Assembly: GCF_032854445.1 (NCBI RefSeq)
Contig: NC_088301.1
Coordinates: forward strand, 32,532,402-32,596,401
Length of the DNA stretch: 64,000 nucleotides
Reading direction: 5' to 3'
Source: Liolophura sinensis
Taxonomy: Eukaryota; Mollusca; Polyplacophora; Chitonida; Chitonidae
Part shown: piece by piece, positions 1 through 15,000 of the stretch
Numbering within the stretch: position 1 is the first letter of the stretch
Layout of the letters: the number at the start of each line of letters is the position of its first letter
Notes under the pieces: model-generated
What the model saw: only the letters and a program-made list of their open reading frames with translations
Database searches by the model: none
What the model was told of the DNA's origin: nothing
Translations under genes and position numbers: made by a program

Positions 1-120
1 AGTGCTTGCACCATCATGTGTACAAAGTGGGCTTCATGGAACATAAACAAGCTTCTACCTGGGCATAATAACTAACAAGTGTGGAAATACCAATATTAGA
101 ACTGGTAAATGTCAGCCAAA

Positions 121-282
121 TATTTATTTATTTATTTATTCGATTTGTGTTTTTTTTGCCATACTCAAGAATATTTCACTTATACGACAGCGACCAGCAT
201 TATGGTGGGAGGAAACCCATGACCATCTGCAGGTTGCTGACAGACCGTACCACTTACGGCCAGACAGGAAGACAGCAAGAGC
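121..282 (-). repeat. SINE (family 1), minus orientation, head missing
   Basis: Reverse complement of the family 1 element. It reads from the TATTTATTTATT-flanked tail through the CATACTCAAGAATATTTCACTTA and GCCAGCATTATGGTGGGAG-type blocks to the ACGGCCAGACAGGAAG block. The tRNA-like head is absent. It lies in the first coding intron of the FAM135 gene. The rest of 1-479 shows nothing further. Confidence 0.75.
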
Positions 283-349
283 TTCACTTGCCGAATACAA
301 AAAGGACAGACATACACAGCTTCTTAATATATCTATTATGTTCTGATCA

Positions 350-2897
<2,548 letters not shown>

Positions 2898-2938
2898 TAA
2901 CGGTGGATTCTAGCAGATAGGAGCTCCAGGGAGGGAAA
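2898..2938 (-). other. Candidate 5' UTR exon of the FAM135 gene
   Basis: On the minus strand, a pyrimidine-rich acceptor (cctttcctctag) and a consensus donor (gtaagt) bracket 41 nt. No long frame is open, which fits a leader exon. It lies between the coding exon at 556 and the CpG-richer block near 3.7-4.0 kb. The evidence is splice consensus only. Confidence 0.25.
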
Positions 2939-3137
2939 CTAGAGGAAAGGTTGGAGAATGAATGCTTCATTTTTTTTTACTTCAGAGATATTGTATGGTG
3001 CCGGTTGAAGTGTTCTCCTCAACAGAAAATTTTCGCCATGCTGGTTTTCAAACATGTTCAGACTGTCAGTAGAGCCATTCAGTTTCAGTATCAAATAATC
3101 TCGGGTCCTTACCACCTAAGAAATAACCACTGGACAT

Positions 3138-3600
3138 TTGTGCTCAACAGACGAAAAGGTAAGAAGCGTAAGTGTCAGCAAACTTCAGGCCACGGAGACG
3201 AATTTTGTGGGAACTTTTCCTTGCAAATGCTGTGACAAACTGTCACAGGAACTGCATCATGTTTTTCAATCGAGCATGCCCTGGTGTTGTTCAGGGCCAT
3301 CCTTAGTCATACAAAATTTAGCCAAAACTAACGTCAGCGAACTAAGGGAACGGCGGACTCTCGGACATTGCTTGGGGCCATACACAGGCGCCAGCACTAT
3401 ACGGATGAATACATTACAACTAGGATACATGCTACAAGGGCTGGCGTCTGTGGGCCATCCTTGGCCAAACAAAATTTTGCCAATCCTAGCAACGTCTGAG
3501 CAATCTCAGGGAAAAAACCCTATCTCTTTTTCTGGGCTACTCTGTCAAAGAGTTGGACGTTGTTTCGTAGGTAAATTTCAGTAGGTTTATATGCGCAATC
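3138..3600. other. Unassigned stretch with a short direct repeat
   Basis: Two related segments about 160 bp apart (3294-3340 and 3453-3502) share GGGCCATCCTT, ACAAAATTT, a GCCAA block and AACGTC. A 148-codon plus-strand frame crosses them but resembles no family I know. It is probably fragments of an old dispersed repeat. Confidence 0.3.
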
Positions 3601-3665
3601 AATACAGTCAACGTCCTTCATTTTGAATCCACAGGCTCCAATAAAATCAACACTATCGTACCTGA

Positions 3666-4060
3666 ATGACACGCTGATTTATTGAGGGGATGGAAGAGAA
3701 GACGGCCAGTCAGGCGTGAAGCCATGACATTCTCAAACAAGGGACTGAGACAGGAGCGCGAGATGGCATCGACAAGGTGCACACTTCCGAATCTTCCACG
3801 ATCAATTTCAAGAAGACGATTACGAATAACGGCCAGCTTACCTTCCCAAATTAAGACATCCCTTAGCGTCGTACCCAAACTCCTTGCCTTGTTGTTCTCT
3901 CAATCTTCAGTTGTTCTTTATAGAACAACGGAGAGCAACATCACTCGACTGTTGTTTATCCCATTTTCTTCCATTTTGTCTTCCGACGCATGCGTGCTCA
4001 GAAGTGATTCATATCTGAACGTGCATAGTTACTGCCCCTTGACCACGTGTCACCATCTGT
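3666..4060 (-). promoter_or_regulatory. Possible promoter and leader exon of the FAM135 gene
   Basis: This block is richer in CpG than its surroundings. It contains an NRF1-like GCATGCGT near 3988-3995 and a CACGTG E-box near 4044. On the minus strand it ends in a plausible donor, CATTCAG|gtacga, at about 3666. The only long minus-strand frame there lacks a convincing start codon. The coding exon at 556 begins right after an acceptor, so an upstream leader exon must exist, and this is the best candidate seen. No polypyrimidine acceptor precedes it, which fits a first exon. Confidence 0.3.
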
Positions 4061-5784
4061 CAAACCTCGCCTACGCGTTCAACTTGTATTTCATTTCAAC
4101 GTGGCATTGAAAAATAATTGTACTCATGGGAACAGTGAAAACTTTAATAGGATCATACGTTAAACATTGGAATAAAATGTACGACAGAGTCAAACCATAC
4201 GTTTCTGACATTTCTGTTAACACAGGTCTATACACACATGCTGACACTATACATACTGTAAGTGTATCTAATAAACAGTTGTAAACTTAATAAGAAACAA
4301 AAATCCAATAAGCACTTATTTTACTCCTTTGCCTTATATTGGATCACCGGTAATTAACTGGTATAAATATTAACGTACTGATTTAATAACAATTTGAAAC
4401 GTATTTTTCTTATGGTGTTGTTGCGTGCAGTTCCAAAGCTATAACTGACAAGGGCTCTGGTATGTGGACACCTCTTACGACTACCAATAATCTTAATAAT
4501 CATTAGCCTGGTTATTGTTATATGGAGAGATTGACGTAAAACAAAGGATTGAGCACAGAGGGTTGAGGGTGCAAGCCTCAACCGACACTGTCTGTCACAC
4601 ACTTCTACCTCCGCTTACTTTTAATTCTGGTTTTGGAACATACCGATTTACATATATAGGTGTTGTGACTTGCGCTGGCTTTACATGCTGTAACAAAGGC
4701 TTCCGAGGCCCTCTGGTGCCCGTCACTGCTAAATGCCAGTTTTTGTTTTTCAATGAATAAAAGTATTTAGTGGTCTTCTGCATATTAATGGGGGAAATAT
4801 TCTTGACCACGCAGCAAAGCTGACGAGTCCACCAGGATATCAAATATATATGCTAAGGATTAAACCAATGGAAATGACTATGACAACACATCTGTATGAA
4901 TTGTGCATGTCTTTTTTTAAAACTACAGATCGGATATATGAAGAATGCAGCCTACAACAACACTCATTCCAAGAGATCGAGAATATGTGTATAGCTAGGT
5001 TATATACGCTGGTACATATCGCGTTGGCAACAATTGGCATTGTTTTCATATCATACAATATATCCAATCATCATACATCATACAATATATTCAATCATCA
5101 TACATCATACAATCATCACACATCATACCATACAATCTATATGTACATAAAATTAACCACAGGTCACCCGCAATTCAGGCTTACAATATGCTTAGGCCTG
5201 GTTTTATTCACGTAATTACCTCTGTAAATGAGATGTGGCGTAATATAGATAAGGTTTATGCACGTAAATTCGTTATAATTAACTGACATGCATCATTAGA
5301 ACAACGGTTTGTGCATGCATGCGTATGTTACACAAATGACATGAGGCGTTACTGGGTTTACACCTCGTCTCTCAGCCTGTCATTCTCATTATCCGTCACG
5401 AAAAACTGTTTCTGAATACCTTCACCATGCTACTTTAAATACAGATCAAGTTTCAGACCATTTCATCAATTTTCAACAAAATTATGTCCCTTTTTCTCCA
5501 GTTATATAGTCTTCGCTTCTGTTATTCTGGGGACCCAAATCGATAGTGGACACGTAGGCCCTATGTATTACTTTTGCAGTTCTGGTACTTTCAGAATGCT
5601 TGTTTGAATATGGTATGCATGCATGATACGTTTTACACTGGATGCGACGTAGCCTACGCAAGGGGTTTGAATGGGGCTTGTGGTATATAAATACGTCCTA
5701 TACAAGCGGAGATATACGTACATATTCGCCATTATAAACAAGATATAGTTTATGGTAGGCCTATCTGTTGCATGTGGCCAGCGG

Positions 5785-6095
5785 CACACGTACGCATTTG
5801 AATAAGGTTTATGGCCCATCATTTAAATGTGAGTGACGCACCTCTACGTCGTTTGAATATGATGTGTGGTCTGTTTTACATGGGAGGGGGTACCTATGCC
5901 ATTTGGATAAGGTTTATGGTTCGTCTTTCAAATGGAGCTGACGCACTTATGTGCCATTTGAATAAGGTTCAAATGGTCCATCTTTCAAGTGGAAGCAAGC
6001 GATCGATGCACCCACGCCATTTGAGTAAGGTCTATGGTCCGTCAAGTGAGTGGCGGTGACGCATGTATATCATTTGAATAAGGTTCATGGCATAT
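5785..6095 (+). repeat. Degenerate tandem array, about 60-bp unit, about five copies
   Basis: Each unit carries CATTTGAATAAGGTTTATGG followed by a CATC/GTC-TTTCAA-TGG block and GTGACGCAC or a close variant. Copies start near 5794, 5850, 5908, 5957, 6019 and 6069. Divergence is high, so the array is old. Confidence 0.6.
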
Positions 6096-7194
6096 GGGTA
6101 TAGCTTGTGTGGAAGACTTTCACTCTCAAGATGACGAAGGCCTCGACGGAGAGAAACAAGCCTGTAAAGATATCATGTAGCGAATTATAGCCGCTTGTAT
6201 ATACCAGTCTGCCTGGGTAACGATTTTGTTAGCTTCAGCGTCAAAGGAATTCAGACATTTCTGTGTTTTTGTTCTGAATACTTAGAGTAATGCAGAACAG
6301 TTTGATGAATTATATCCATATAGATTAGCTCGCATGTCACGGTGACCTCATTTATATATTTTCGCTTATCGGGTTTATCATAGTCTGGTAAACTATTAAT
6401 TATCCCAGGGATGTGATCAATAAAAGAGGCAAACCACAGTAATTATATACATTTTGTTTGGATATGAATTGAGGTCTAACCATGCAATATACGTTGAGCC
6501 ATTTTCGCTGTATCTATAAACATTTTATTCGAGGACTTAGCCTAACTGCGAACGAGCAGAATTAATCGCTCAAGGACAAATGTAATTTAATTAGAACAGG
6601 TCTGAGTACATAATGAGCTTGTGTCCCTGTATATACAGCCACATTATATGTACACAAACCTAATGTCTCCTCGTCGTCATATGATTGAAAATTGTCTTTA
6701 CACTAGAGAAGCTTGATTCCTTTGATCGCTGCATCACATGGTATACACATTTCCTTTATGACCGAGTCACTCATTTTTCTCGATTCTAAGGGCTCTGCTG
6801 TTCTTATAAATATCTTTTGAGGTTTGTCTCAAGGTAGAGGCTGATATCGTACCTGGAAAATGTAGGTTTTCAGCATCAAAAAGATAATTTGTGACCTTTA
6901 TTTTCCTCCAAAAATGCACTATCGGGGAATTTTAAATCTTTCATGGAGACGGTACATTATACGAAGACATGAAGAAAAACTGCGAAGAAAAAATTGTGCA
7001 AAAAATGTGGAGTAAATGTCTAGCGGTTTTCTTAAATTTAGGTGTATTCTCAATTCCATTCTGGTTTTCAAAGAGTCGTTATGCCTGTACATGTATATAC
7101 CTCGAAGTGAATGATATTTTTCAGTAATAATATATAAAGTACTCATACCTTTATTACTAAAATATTGCTAATTTTAATTTTGCACTCGTGATTT

Positions 7195-7725
7195 AGATCT
7201 GATAAGTGTAAGGAGCCGTAAAAGGGATCTGACGGTTTGCTTTTTTTTAACCGTGCGTTTTTAATTTTTTTCACTTTTACTATTTTTTTTTTGAGCCCCC
7301 CCCCCCCCCCCCGCAAAAAAAGAAAGATTTCCAGAAAATGAGATTGGATTGGAGTTTGTCTTGTTTTTTTAAACAGCTGGAAAAAAACACCCGGAAATAG
7401 ATCTTGGGCCCCGAGATAATAAGCTAATCGGATTACGCTTTGCTTCACGCTTTTGTTGAAACATTCATGTATGTGACACTATAATTGCCTTATTATCTCG
7501 GGGCCCCTGATCTTTTTCTGGAAGTTTTTTTCTTTTTCTTTTTATTTCTTTGTCTGCTTAAAAAACAGAAAAGCTCCAACCCGACCTCTTTTTCTGGGAG
7601 TTTTTTCTTTTTGTTTTGGGGCTACTTAAAAACAAAAACAAAAAAAAACTCCAAAAGTGGGGAAAAAAACGTACAGTTAAAAAAAAAAGAAACCGCCTCG
7701 TCCCTTTTACCACTCAGTACACTGT
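7195..7725. repeat. Large imperfect palindrome (foldback element)
   Basis: The left arm (about 7195-7430) read on the minus strand matches the right arm (about 7485-7725) read on the plus strand. Shared blocks in order are TTATTATCTCGGGGCCC, GATCT near TTTCTGG or TTTCCGG, a TTTAAAAAA run with ACA, CTCCAA-CC, TTTTCTGG, a T-rich run, a TTAAAAAAAA run and TCCCTTTTAC. The spacer is about 55 bp. The left arm holds a run of about 17 C (7297-7313). No coding capacity is seen; it could be a non-autonomous foldback transposon. Confidence 0.6.
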
Positions 7726-8535
7726 TTAAAGAGGCTATACCGGAGATTTTTTTAATAAAAATCGAAAAGAATAAATCTAATAGATCTTTTTTGCCAGTAG
7801 TTTATAATGCCAAGATTATTATCTTTCACTAAATATCGGCCTCCTCTGTGAACATGTTACCGTTCAATATCGGTAATAAAGATGGCCTGCCTGTACCTAC
7901 ACGTAACATTTCGGGATGCGTTTTGAGTTTCTAATTAAAATTTCTAATTGAAATCCATATCAATTGGAAGAAACATATATTGAAAATATAACCCTATAGA
8001 CACTAATAAAAACATCACCATGGTAACCTATGATATTAAACGCGGGGATAAAAACGATATACACCAAGAGGAGGTCCCAGACACCCAACATACAAGAAAT
8101 ATTTTCAAATGTACTTGCTTTTATCCATTTTTAGGAAATTGAAACACCTTGTTTACTTATAATTTTTCCCACCTTTTCATCTCATCTGCATTATTTTTTA
8201 TGTTTTCTTCTCTTTTACACACTTTCTGTCTTAAATGTAAAAACTCTTTTCACCCCTTCCACTATTATATATCTTTATCTTTATCTATATCAGTACGGTA
8301 GCTTATTTGTAACGATCGCACTGGCCATAGGTGTTCATTGTAAGTATCATGCAGTAGCTGACGACAAGTTAGTTTTTCAATTGAAGAAAAACTTGAATGT
8401 GTCGATCTGCCCATGTTTACTAAAATAATTAAATATTATAATATAAAATGTCATAAGAAGAGACTAACGTGAAAAGCTCAAATCACACATATACACGAAC
8501 TGACAGTGTGCATGTATTCTGTAAGACGGATCGGA

Positions 8536-9002
8536 CGATAGAGACCACGTGATCTCCTTAGTAACAAAAACGGCGTGAGTGAAAAAAAACGGTTCTACCA
8601 AATGCCTATTTTTCAATCGCTGTCATCGATCTTGTATCCGTTGTATTTGTATAATTGTCAGATTTCCAGATAGTCTGAGTATTTCTGCAGAGCTTTCGTA
8701 CCGTTATTTTGTACAACTATGCCCTGCTGGTCGCTTGCGAAGTGGCGGCCATTTTGTTTGAGACGTTGAAGGGCGGTCACGTGACTTACAACTTCCGACC
8801 CATCTTACAGAATATATATGCATTTATTACTTTAACCGCAGAGAAACGAAGTCAGAAATGTACCAGTCTACATACTTTCATTTTTGAGAATACGAAACGC
8901 GGCTAGGAATGTGAAGTGACTACGTTCTCACAACCACAACAACAGATGAGCAAGTTACCCTAACAAGACGATATTGTTCTAAAACCAACCAATCTCCAAA
9001 TA
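8536..9002 (+). promoter_or_regulatory. Putative HECTD3 promoter and 5' UTR
   Basis: CACGTG occurs at 8546-8551. An X-box-like pair of half-sites (ATCTCC, AGTAAC) follows at about 8552-8565. A YY1-like GCGGCCATTTTG lies at 8745-8756, and a palindromic GTCACGTGAC (USF/TFE-type E-box, CLEAR-like) at 8776-8785. No TATA box is evident. YY1 plus E-box motifs upstream of a housekeeping-type ATG at 9003 suggest a broad TATA-less promoter; the function is inferred. Confidence 0.45.
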
Positions 9003-12000
9003 ATGAGCGTCCCAAGGGCTCGTAGGCGCTTGGCAAGGATAAGATGTTTACAGGACTGTGCAGATCGATTTCAAGAAAACGAACCTCTTCCGAGGAGTTT
9101 GTGTTTCGTTCCCTCGGAAGTCCACTTCAAATGCCCGAACAATTCTGTCATTCCTTTATATTCCGAACCTAACAAAGCAAAGAACAAAAAGGTTCAGGAA
9201 ATTATATGCGCTGCCGACGCTAAAGTCATTGTGTCAGGAGAAGAGTTTTACAATAACTTTGGAAAATGGGTGAAAGGGAAAAAGGTGAAACTCATATTAC
9301 ATTAATTAAACAACTTAAAATGTACTACCTCGATATTTGACATTTCTGACATTCATTCCGTCAGTAAAGTAAATGTCAGAATGTTCAATAAGGAGAGAGA
9401 TCATTTAGACCGCTGAATTAATATTGCAATAGTTGAATTAAATTAAACGTCGAATGTGATGATTTTTGACGATCAACGAATTGACGGTCACAATCAAAGA
9501 TTATTTGCTTATTTAAAGGGATACAAAATCGTCACTGATTGGTTGGTGCGAGAAATAGGCAAGGACATGCTATGATTAGCCTAATGTTAATTTGTGGCAT
9601 GACACTGCAGATTGACAGCCAGTCAACATTTCTCTATTCTCTAATTACACACAGCCATTATTAATATGCTCCAGTTTCTATTATCTATACCCTGTTCTGA
9701 ATAGACACATAGTTCAAAGAAATTAAAAGTCGATTTGTGGCGATATTTGAAAATCTGATAGTTATCCGGCCATCGACTATCAGATCATCAAATATCACCA
9801 CAATCGACGTTTAACTTCATTGAACTACATCAACACAGTCATATGCTGAAAAGGTCCTGTATGTGTGACAAAACAATGGTAGGCTTACAGGCTATCATCA
9901 CCCTCACTTGCATGAATAATGGGCTTTGCATTAATACTGATCACCCAGTCCTGTACATCAGGGCAAAGTGCCAATCGGAAAATGATGGAGATATGCCTTT
10001 TTCAAATGGGATTAATGGCTTTTCTAATTTTGCTTTTTATCAAACCTGCGGGCTGTATAGAACTTTTGCTAGCGAGACTGATAAATGGGAGATTTCAAAA
10101 TGCCACACACAGTCGATTGTCCATCTAGATGTTTATCCCTATGACTTCCTCAATTAAGTGTATTGTTCATCCTGTCACTCCTCTCCATCATGAAACAGGA
10201 TGGGCAGGACATGGACACATTAGGATTACTACAACAAACAAAACATGATCTTGATGTTCAAATGTGTCTACTTATTATAACCACTCTTAGCCTGAATTTG
10301 TTTTAACTATATGGCATATATGTATAGATTGCGTAGCAGGTTCAGATATCAAGCTTTCTTTTGTACAAGATGCTAAGCTAATCACAACAGTGGGTGCTTT
10401 TTTGCTTATTGCTATGAAATGCAAATAATACAAGCTACACATATAACTGCAGTTAATCTGTCAAAAGTTTCTCTCTTGGGTAAGCTGCTGTCATATCTTG
10501 CAGAAAGTCCCAATATACCATGTGTTTGTATGACTTATTTCTCAGTTGAATGAATTCTTGGGCAGATTGTATTTTGACCTGCATGTCTCGTTTGTTTCAG
10601 TATCAACACAAAAAGACTGGAGAGTTTATCAGTCTTCCTGAGGATTCCTGGATACTGCTGATCAGTCCAGGGAAATCCCCTGGGGAATCCCCTCTTTTAG
10701 TGCCTGCACATGATAGCTCTTCCACCACCTTGACGAAAGCTGATGGAGGGTCACATGGAAAGAAAACTCATTTATCTAGGTGAGATAAAACGATAGTAGT
10801 TTTGAATACTTTTATTTTCTGCTTGATCTTGATTTGGAAATTTTTAGGTACCCCTGTGCCTTGGTACAGTAAGATGTTGATGGTTCTTGTGGGGCCATAA
10901 AGATATTAGTACAGCCTGTGTTCATTGAAACCACTTGTCTTTCACCAGATGTAAGCATTGCATTATTTGACCAGTTGAAGACTGTCTATAAGTGCTATGA
11001 CATAACTGAAACCTGTATTTTAAAGTATAGTCTGTGGCCTGTCTTTTAGCTTTAATTCACTGGATCACATGGCTAAAGTGTTGATCTTAGTGCAGACAAT
11101 CAACTGCTGAAAATGAAATTCAGCTGTAGCTGGTGGTGTACTTCAAGCACTCTGGTTTTCTCCACCTGTAAACCTGACTGTCATCGCATATGTGAAAAAT
11201 TCTTGAGGGCAGTGAATTAGCACTAGTCAAATAAATAAAAAACAGAACTGTCTTTAAGACTCTCGACTTTCACTTTCAGTTTTGAAGAGGTGGTAGAGTA
11301 CAACTATTCCCTGAAGCTGAGTAACAAAGCCGATTTGATTCAGGAAGATGTGGAAGCTGTGAACAGATTATGTCAGGTGCCAGTCAACTGGAGCTTAGAG
11401 AATGATGAAGCACTTGTCAAACTGCTCTGTGATCAAATGCCTCCAGATAATGAACAGCTTGGCAGCATTAAGAACTATGTGGATTCCATTGACGTGTCCT
11501 CCTTTGTAAGTTTGTGAGGCTAGTTTGTAAGCAGTCATATTTTCAATTTTGTAACTATGGTAAATGACTTAAAATTTCACTGCTAATTTAAAAGGGAAAG
11601 AGTTTTGTTTACTGAGACAGGTGCTTTAAGGTTTGTTTCGAAGATAGGGAGAAAATTTTTAATCCAAAATTTGTCATTTTTCAAGTGATTTTTTGTTTGT
11701 TTCTGATTGATTCATCTATCTTGCAGAGTTACTATAAAGTTGTTTGTGCAGTTTGATAAATTTCTTATCAGAAAAACTTCATGTGTTGGTATCAAAAGTA
11801 TATTTCACATGCATATCTGAAAGTGCATTTTTACATACAAAACTTTAGGTGAAATACAGTGAATTAAATTTTTATAAAATTTGGCTGTCCGAAAATTGCC
11901 TTTTTTATTTCTTAAAATCATACCTATAGGGCTTTTTGCACTTTTGGGCTTGTGTTTCAGGACGAAGACGGCCCTCAGAATTTGACAGACGGAGATCCTG

Positions 12001-15000
12001 AAACCTACTGGGAGAGTGATGGTAGTCAGGGCCAACACTGGATCAAGCTCCACATGAAGAAGGGGGTTATAATCAAGTAGGTGCTTGGTATCTGACAGTG
12101 AGTGAATGATTGTGATTCTTAACGTAAGGTTCAAATAAGTGTATCTTTTGCCAACGTGTAAGTATGATTTAGACAGAGGATTCTAACTATTATACATCAA
12201 AAGGTATGGAAGCCATATTGAAAAACACTATCTGTTGAAGGGCCATTATTGGATAGAGAAAAAATTGCATTTGTATGTTCTCTTTCATTACTGACCCACA
12301 TTGGGCAGATTAAAATCTTCAAATTTAAGGACTGTAAGGCTCAGGAAGATCAGTTTATTCACATAATTAATTTGTTTGCAGAAAGCTTTGCCTGACTGTG
12401 GACACCGCTGATGATAATTACCTTCCTGTGATGATGTCAGTGATGGGTGGGGAGCCTGACACCATGAAACTCCTCAACACCATCAATCAGGACTGGTGAG
12501 TACTGCCCCTCGCACCCATGTCTTACCTCTTATTACAGTCCGGAGTATGGCTTTTGGTTTCAGTTCAGCTCAGACTCTGACTTGGTTAACAAAGGTCATA
12601 AAACAACTTTACTCTCTCTTTTGTTTTAGGTTACATAATTAGCACATGTTTTCATTTCAAGATGGAGAACTACGGAGACTACATGTACTATTATAAGTCA
12701 TCATTCTGCTTTTTAGTATTGTGCAGTAATTTTTTATGTTAACTCTGTAAGTTAAAATTCTGTGCAAAAGAAAAAGAAAAAAAAATTATCTTACATTGAT
12801 AGGTTTCTCATGTTGTGTCATTTTGAAGCTTATATTCCTCAGATTCTCAGAAAATATTAAGGAAGCATGGTCTCAACAGATTTCATTTTAGCTGCACACA
12901 TATTTACTCACTTCATTTTTTTCAGACTTTTTTTAGGAAAAATTAAGGAAAACAAAAGGATTTATCAGGTTTGCAGGGCTTCATACACATCAATTTTAGA
13001 TCTCAGTATTTGGTAGTAAAATTCAGTTATAAACTGAATATTTGCATTAAAAAAAAATCGAGTCTGTGTATTTCTGGTGCAAATACTCAAATTTTGGATG
13101 AAAACTGAATTGCTTTCGAAACTAAGCGCTTAGAGATAAGCAGTCGACTTGCCAGCGGGTGCATGCATGACAAACAGAAGTGGTCATGTGTGTATTAGCT
13201 GTAATTAAATTAAAATTAGGCGTTAAATGTATTCAAACTATGGTGATACGGCTAAGTGGGTATAAAACAATGTGGGAGTTCGTTCGTATTTAGTTTGATC
13301 AATCTCCGGTATGTGGGGAAAGTGAAAGAAAAGTAGGTACAACACATGCTGGTTTCCCATGAGTGTCGCTTTGATACACGCAGTCCTGTTGGCCTGTATA
13401 TCTCCTGTGGACCACTGACCGTTTGACAGCCATACGTAATGCGTAATAGCGGTTTCTGACTGGCTACTGAGGATGATTAAAACCGAAAACTATCCAAAAC
13501 TAAACATGTTGCTTGGTTGTGTTGATCAGTCATGAATGACGGGCTCCGATAATGGTGAATTTACGTTTCATATTCAACTGCTTATAAGGTGACAGGTCAC
13601 TTTGACAGTTGATTAAAAGTACTCACTCGACAGTTAAAGGCTGATTCAAAAAAGTTACACCTCTTTGAATACTGCTCATACTGGCACGAATGTGGTTTTC
13701 TTACAGTGATAATCCATGCCCCATTGTTTTAATCTCTGATCCAGATTACAAGGATTAGTGACACCTCAAGAAACAAAAGAGGATTATAGCCACCTTAGAT
13801 AATACCTGTGTGACATGCTTGCGTAAATTTTGCCATATTATAACTGGGAAAGTTAAACAGTTTTAAGATTTTTTTTCAGTATTCCCTTGATTAATTACTC
13901 GAAAATTAATTCCTGCCAACCCATTTTTGAAGTAAATGTGCAAAAATAAAAATACTTTGCCGTTAATAGCTCAGATCAGAATAATTCTTGTCTTTTGTGT
14001 TTGTAGGCCTATATAGGTTTATTTTTTATGTAATATTTTTTAGTTCCTTTTTTCTTCTAATATTTGTAATAACCAACAACTGAACATGCATGGTTTATTT
14101 CACTGTATGCCTCTTAGCAGGATAAGCCTTATCTTGCCTTATCTTACACATGTTTATTTTTGATATGATGTTTGTTAGTTCCTGTCTTTCCTTTAATATA
14201 ACAACCAGCAACTGAACATGCATCACCATGGTGTATAACTGTTTTATTATATACAATGTATATCTCTGATCAGGATAATATACTTGTAAAAGTAGGTGTA
14301 TGTACCAATAATAAAATCATGATCAAAATGAACCTCAAATGAAATTAAACTTCCTCTCTCTCATATGTATATACATACTGGTATATCATATATACTTTCA
14401 CATTCACAAAATTACCGGTTGCTAAAGGGGAATTAAACTCAATAGTCAGCGTTTAGAATACAAATAAACTCAATCTGGACCAGAAAAAATCTCAGTTTGA
14501 ATTTCCCATTCTAATTTGGACTTGTATGAGTCCCTGGGTTTGAGAGGTTCCAAGAATGTCTCTGGTGCTCACAATATTTGTGAATGTGATCCATTCCTCA
14601 AATGTGTCTGTATTGGAATATTGCAGTAATGTCTCTGATACCCGTGATATTGGTTAATGTAATTTGTGCCTCAGATTGGTCTGCCATGTGTTGTGGGAAC
14701 ATCTCTGACACACATGATATTGGTTAATGCAATTTGTGCCTCAGATTGGTCTGTCATATGTTGTGGGAACATCTCTGACACACATGATATTGGTTAATGC
14801 AATTTGTGCCTCAGATTGGTCTGCCATGTGTTGTGGGAACATCTCTGACACACATGACATTGGTTAATGCAATTTGTGCCTCAGATTGGTCTGTCGTATG
14901 TTGTGGGAACATCTCTGACACAGATGATATTGGTTAATGCAATTTGTGCCTCAGATTGGTCTGTCGTATGTTGTGGGAACATCTCTGACACACATGATAT

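Larger units (their letters stand above)
4111..8535. other. Intergenic region between divergent FAM135 and HECTD3 genes
   Basis: No coding exon was recognised on either strand. Frames such as 4850-5215 are short, have low-complexity ends and no family resemblance. Contents: a CATCATACAATATA-type low-complexity tract (about 5041-5125), a degenerate 60-bp array (5785-6095), a large foldback (7195-7725) and a fragment of a family 2 SINE tail near 6664-6705. Confidence 0.6.

Noticed and set aside
3138-3584. 148-codon plus-strand frame
   Set aside because: No recognisable family, no splice context, crosses a direct-repeat segment, and the other strand is also partly open.
3682-4110. 142-codon plus-strand frame rich in Arg and Ser
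   Set aside because: Composition looks like an antisense shadow of the CpG-richer leader region; no family resemblance.
9843-10157. 104-codon frame in HECTD3 intron 1
   Set aside because: Exons 1 and 2 join in phase without it and give the expected HECTD3 N-terminus; no good splice borders.
12001-12134. Minus-strand frame overlapping HECTD3 exon 4
   Set aside because: Shadow of the exon on the opposite strand; the plus frame encodes the DOC domain.
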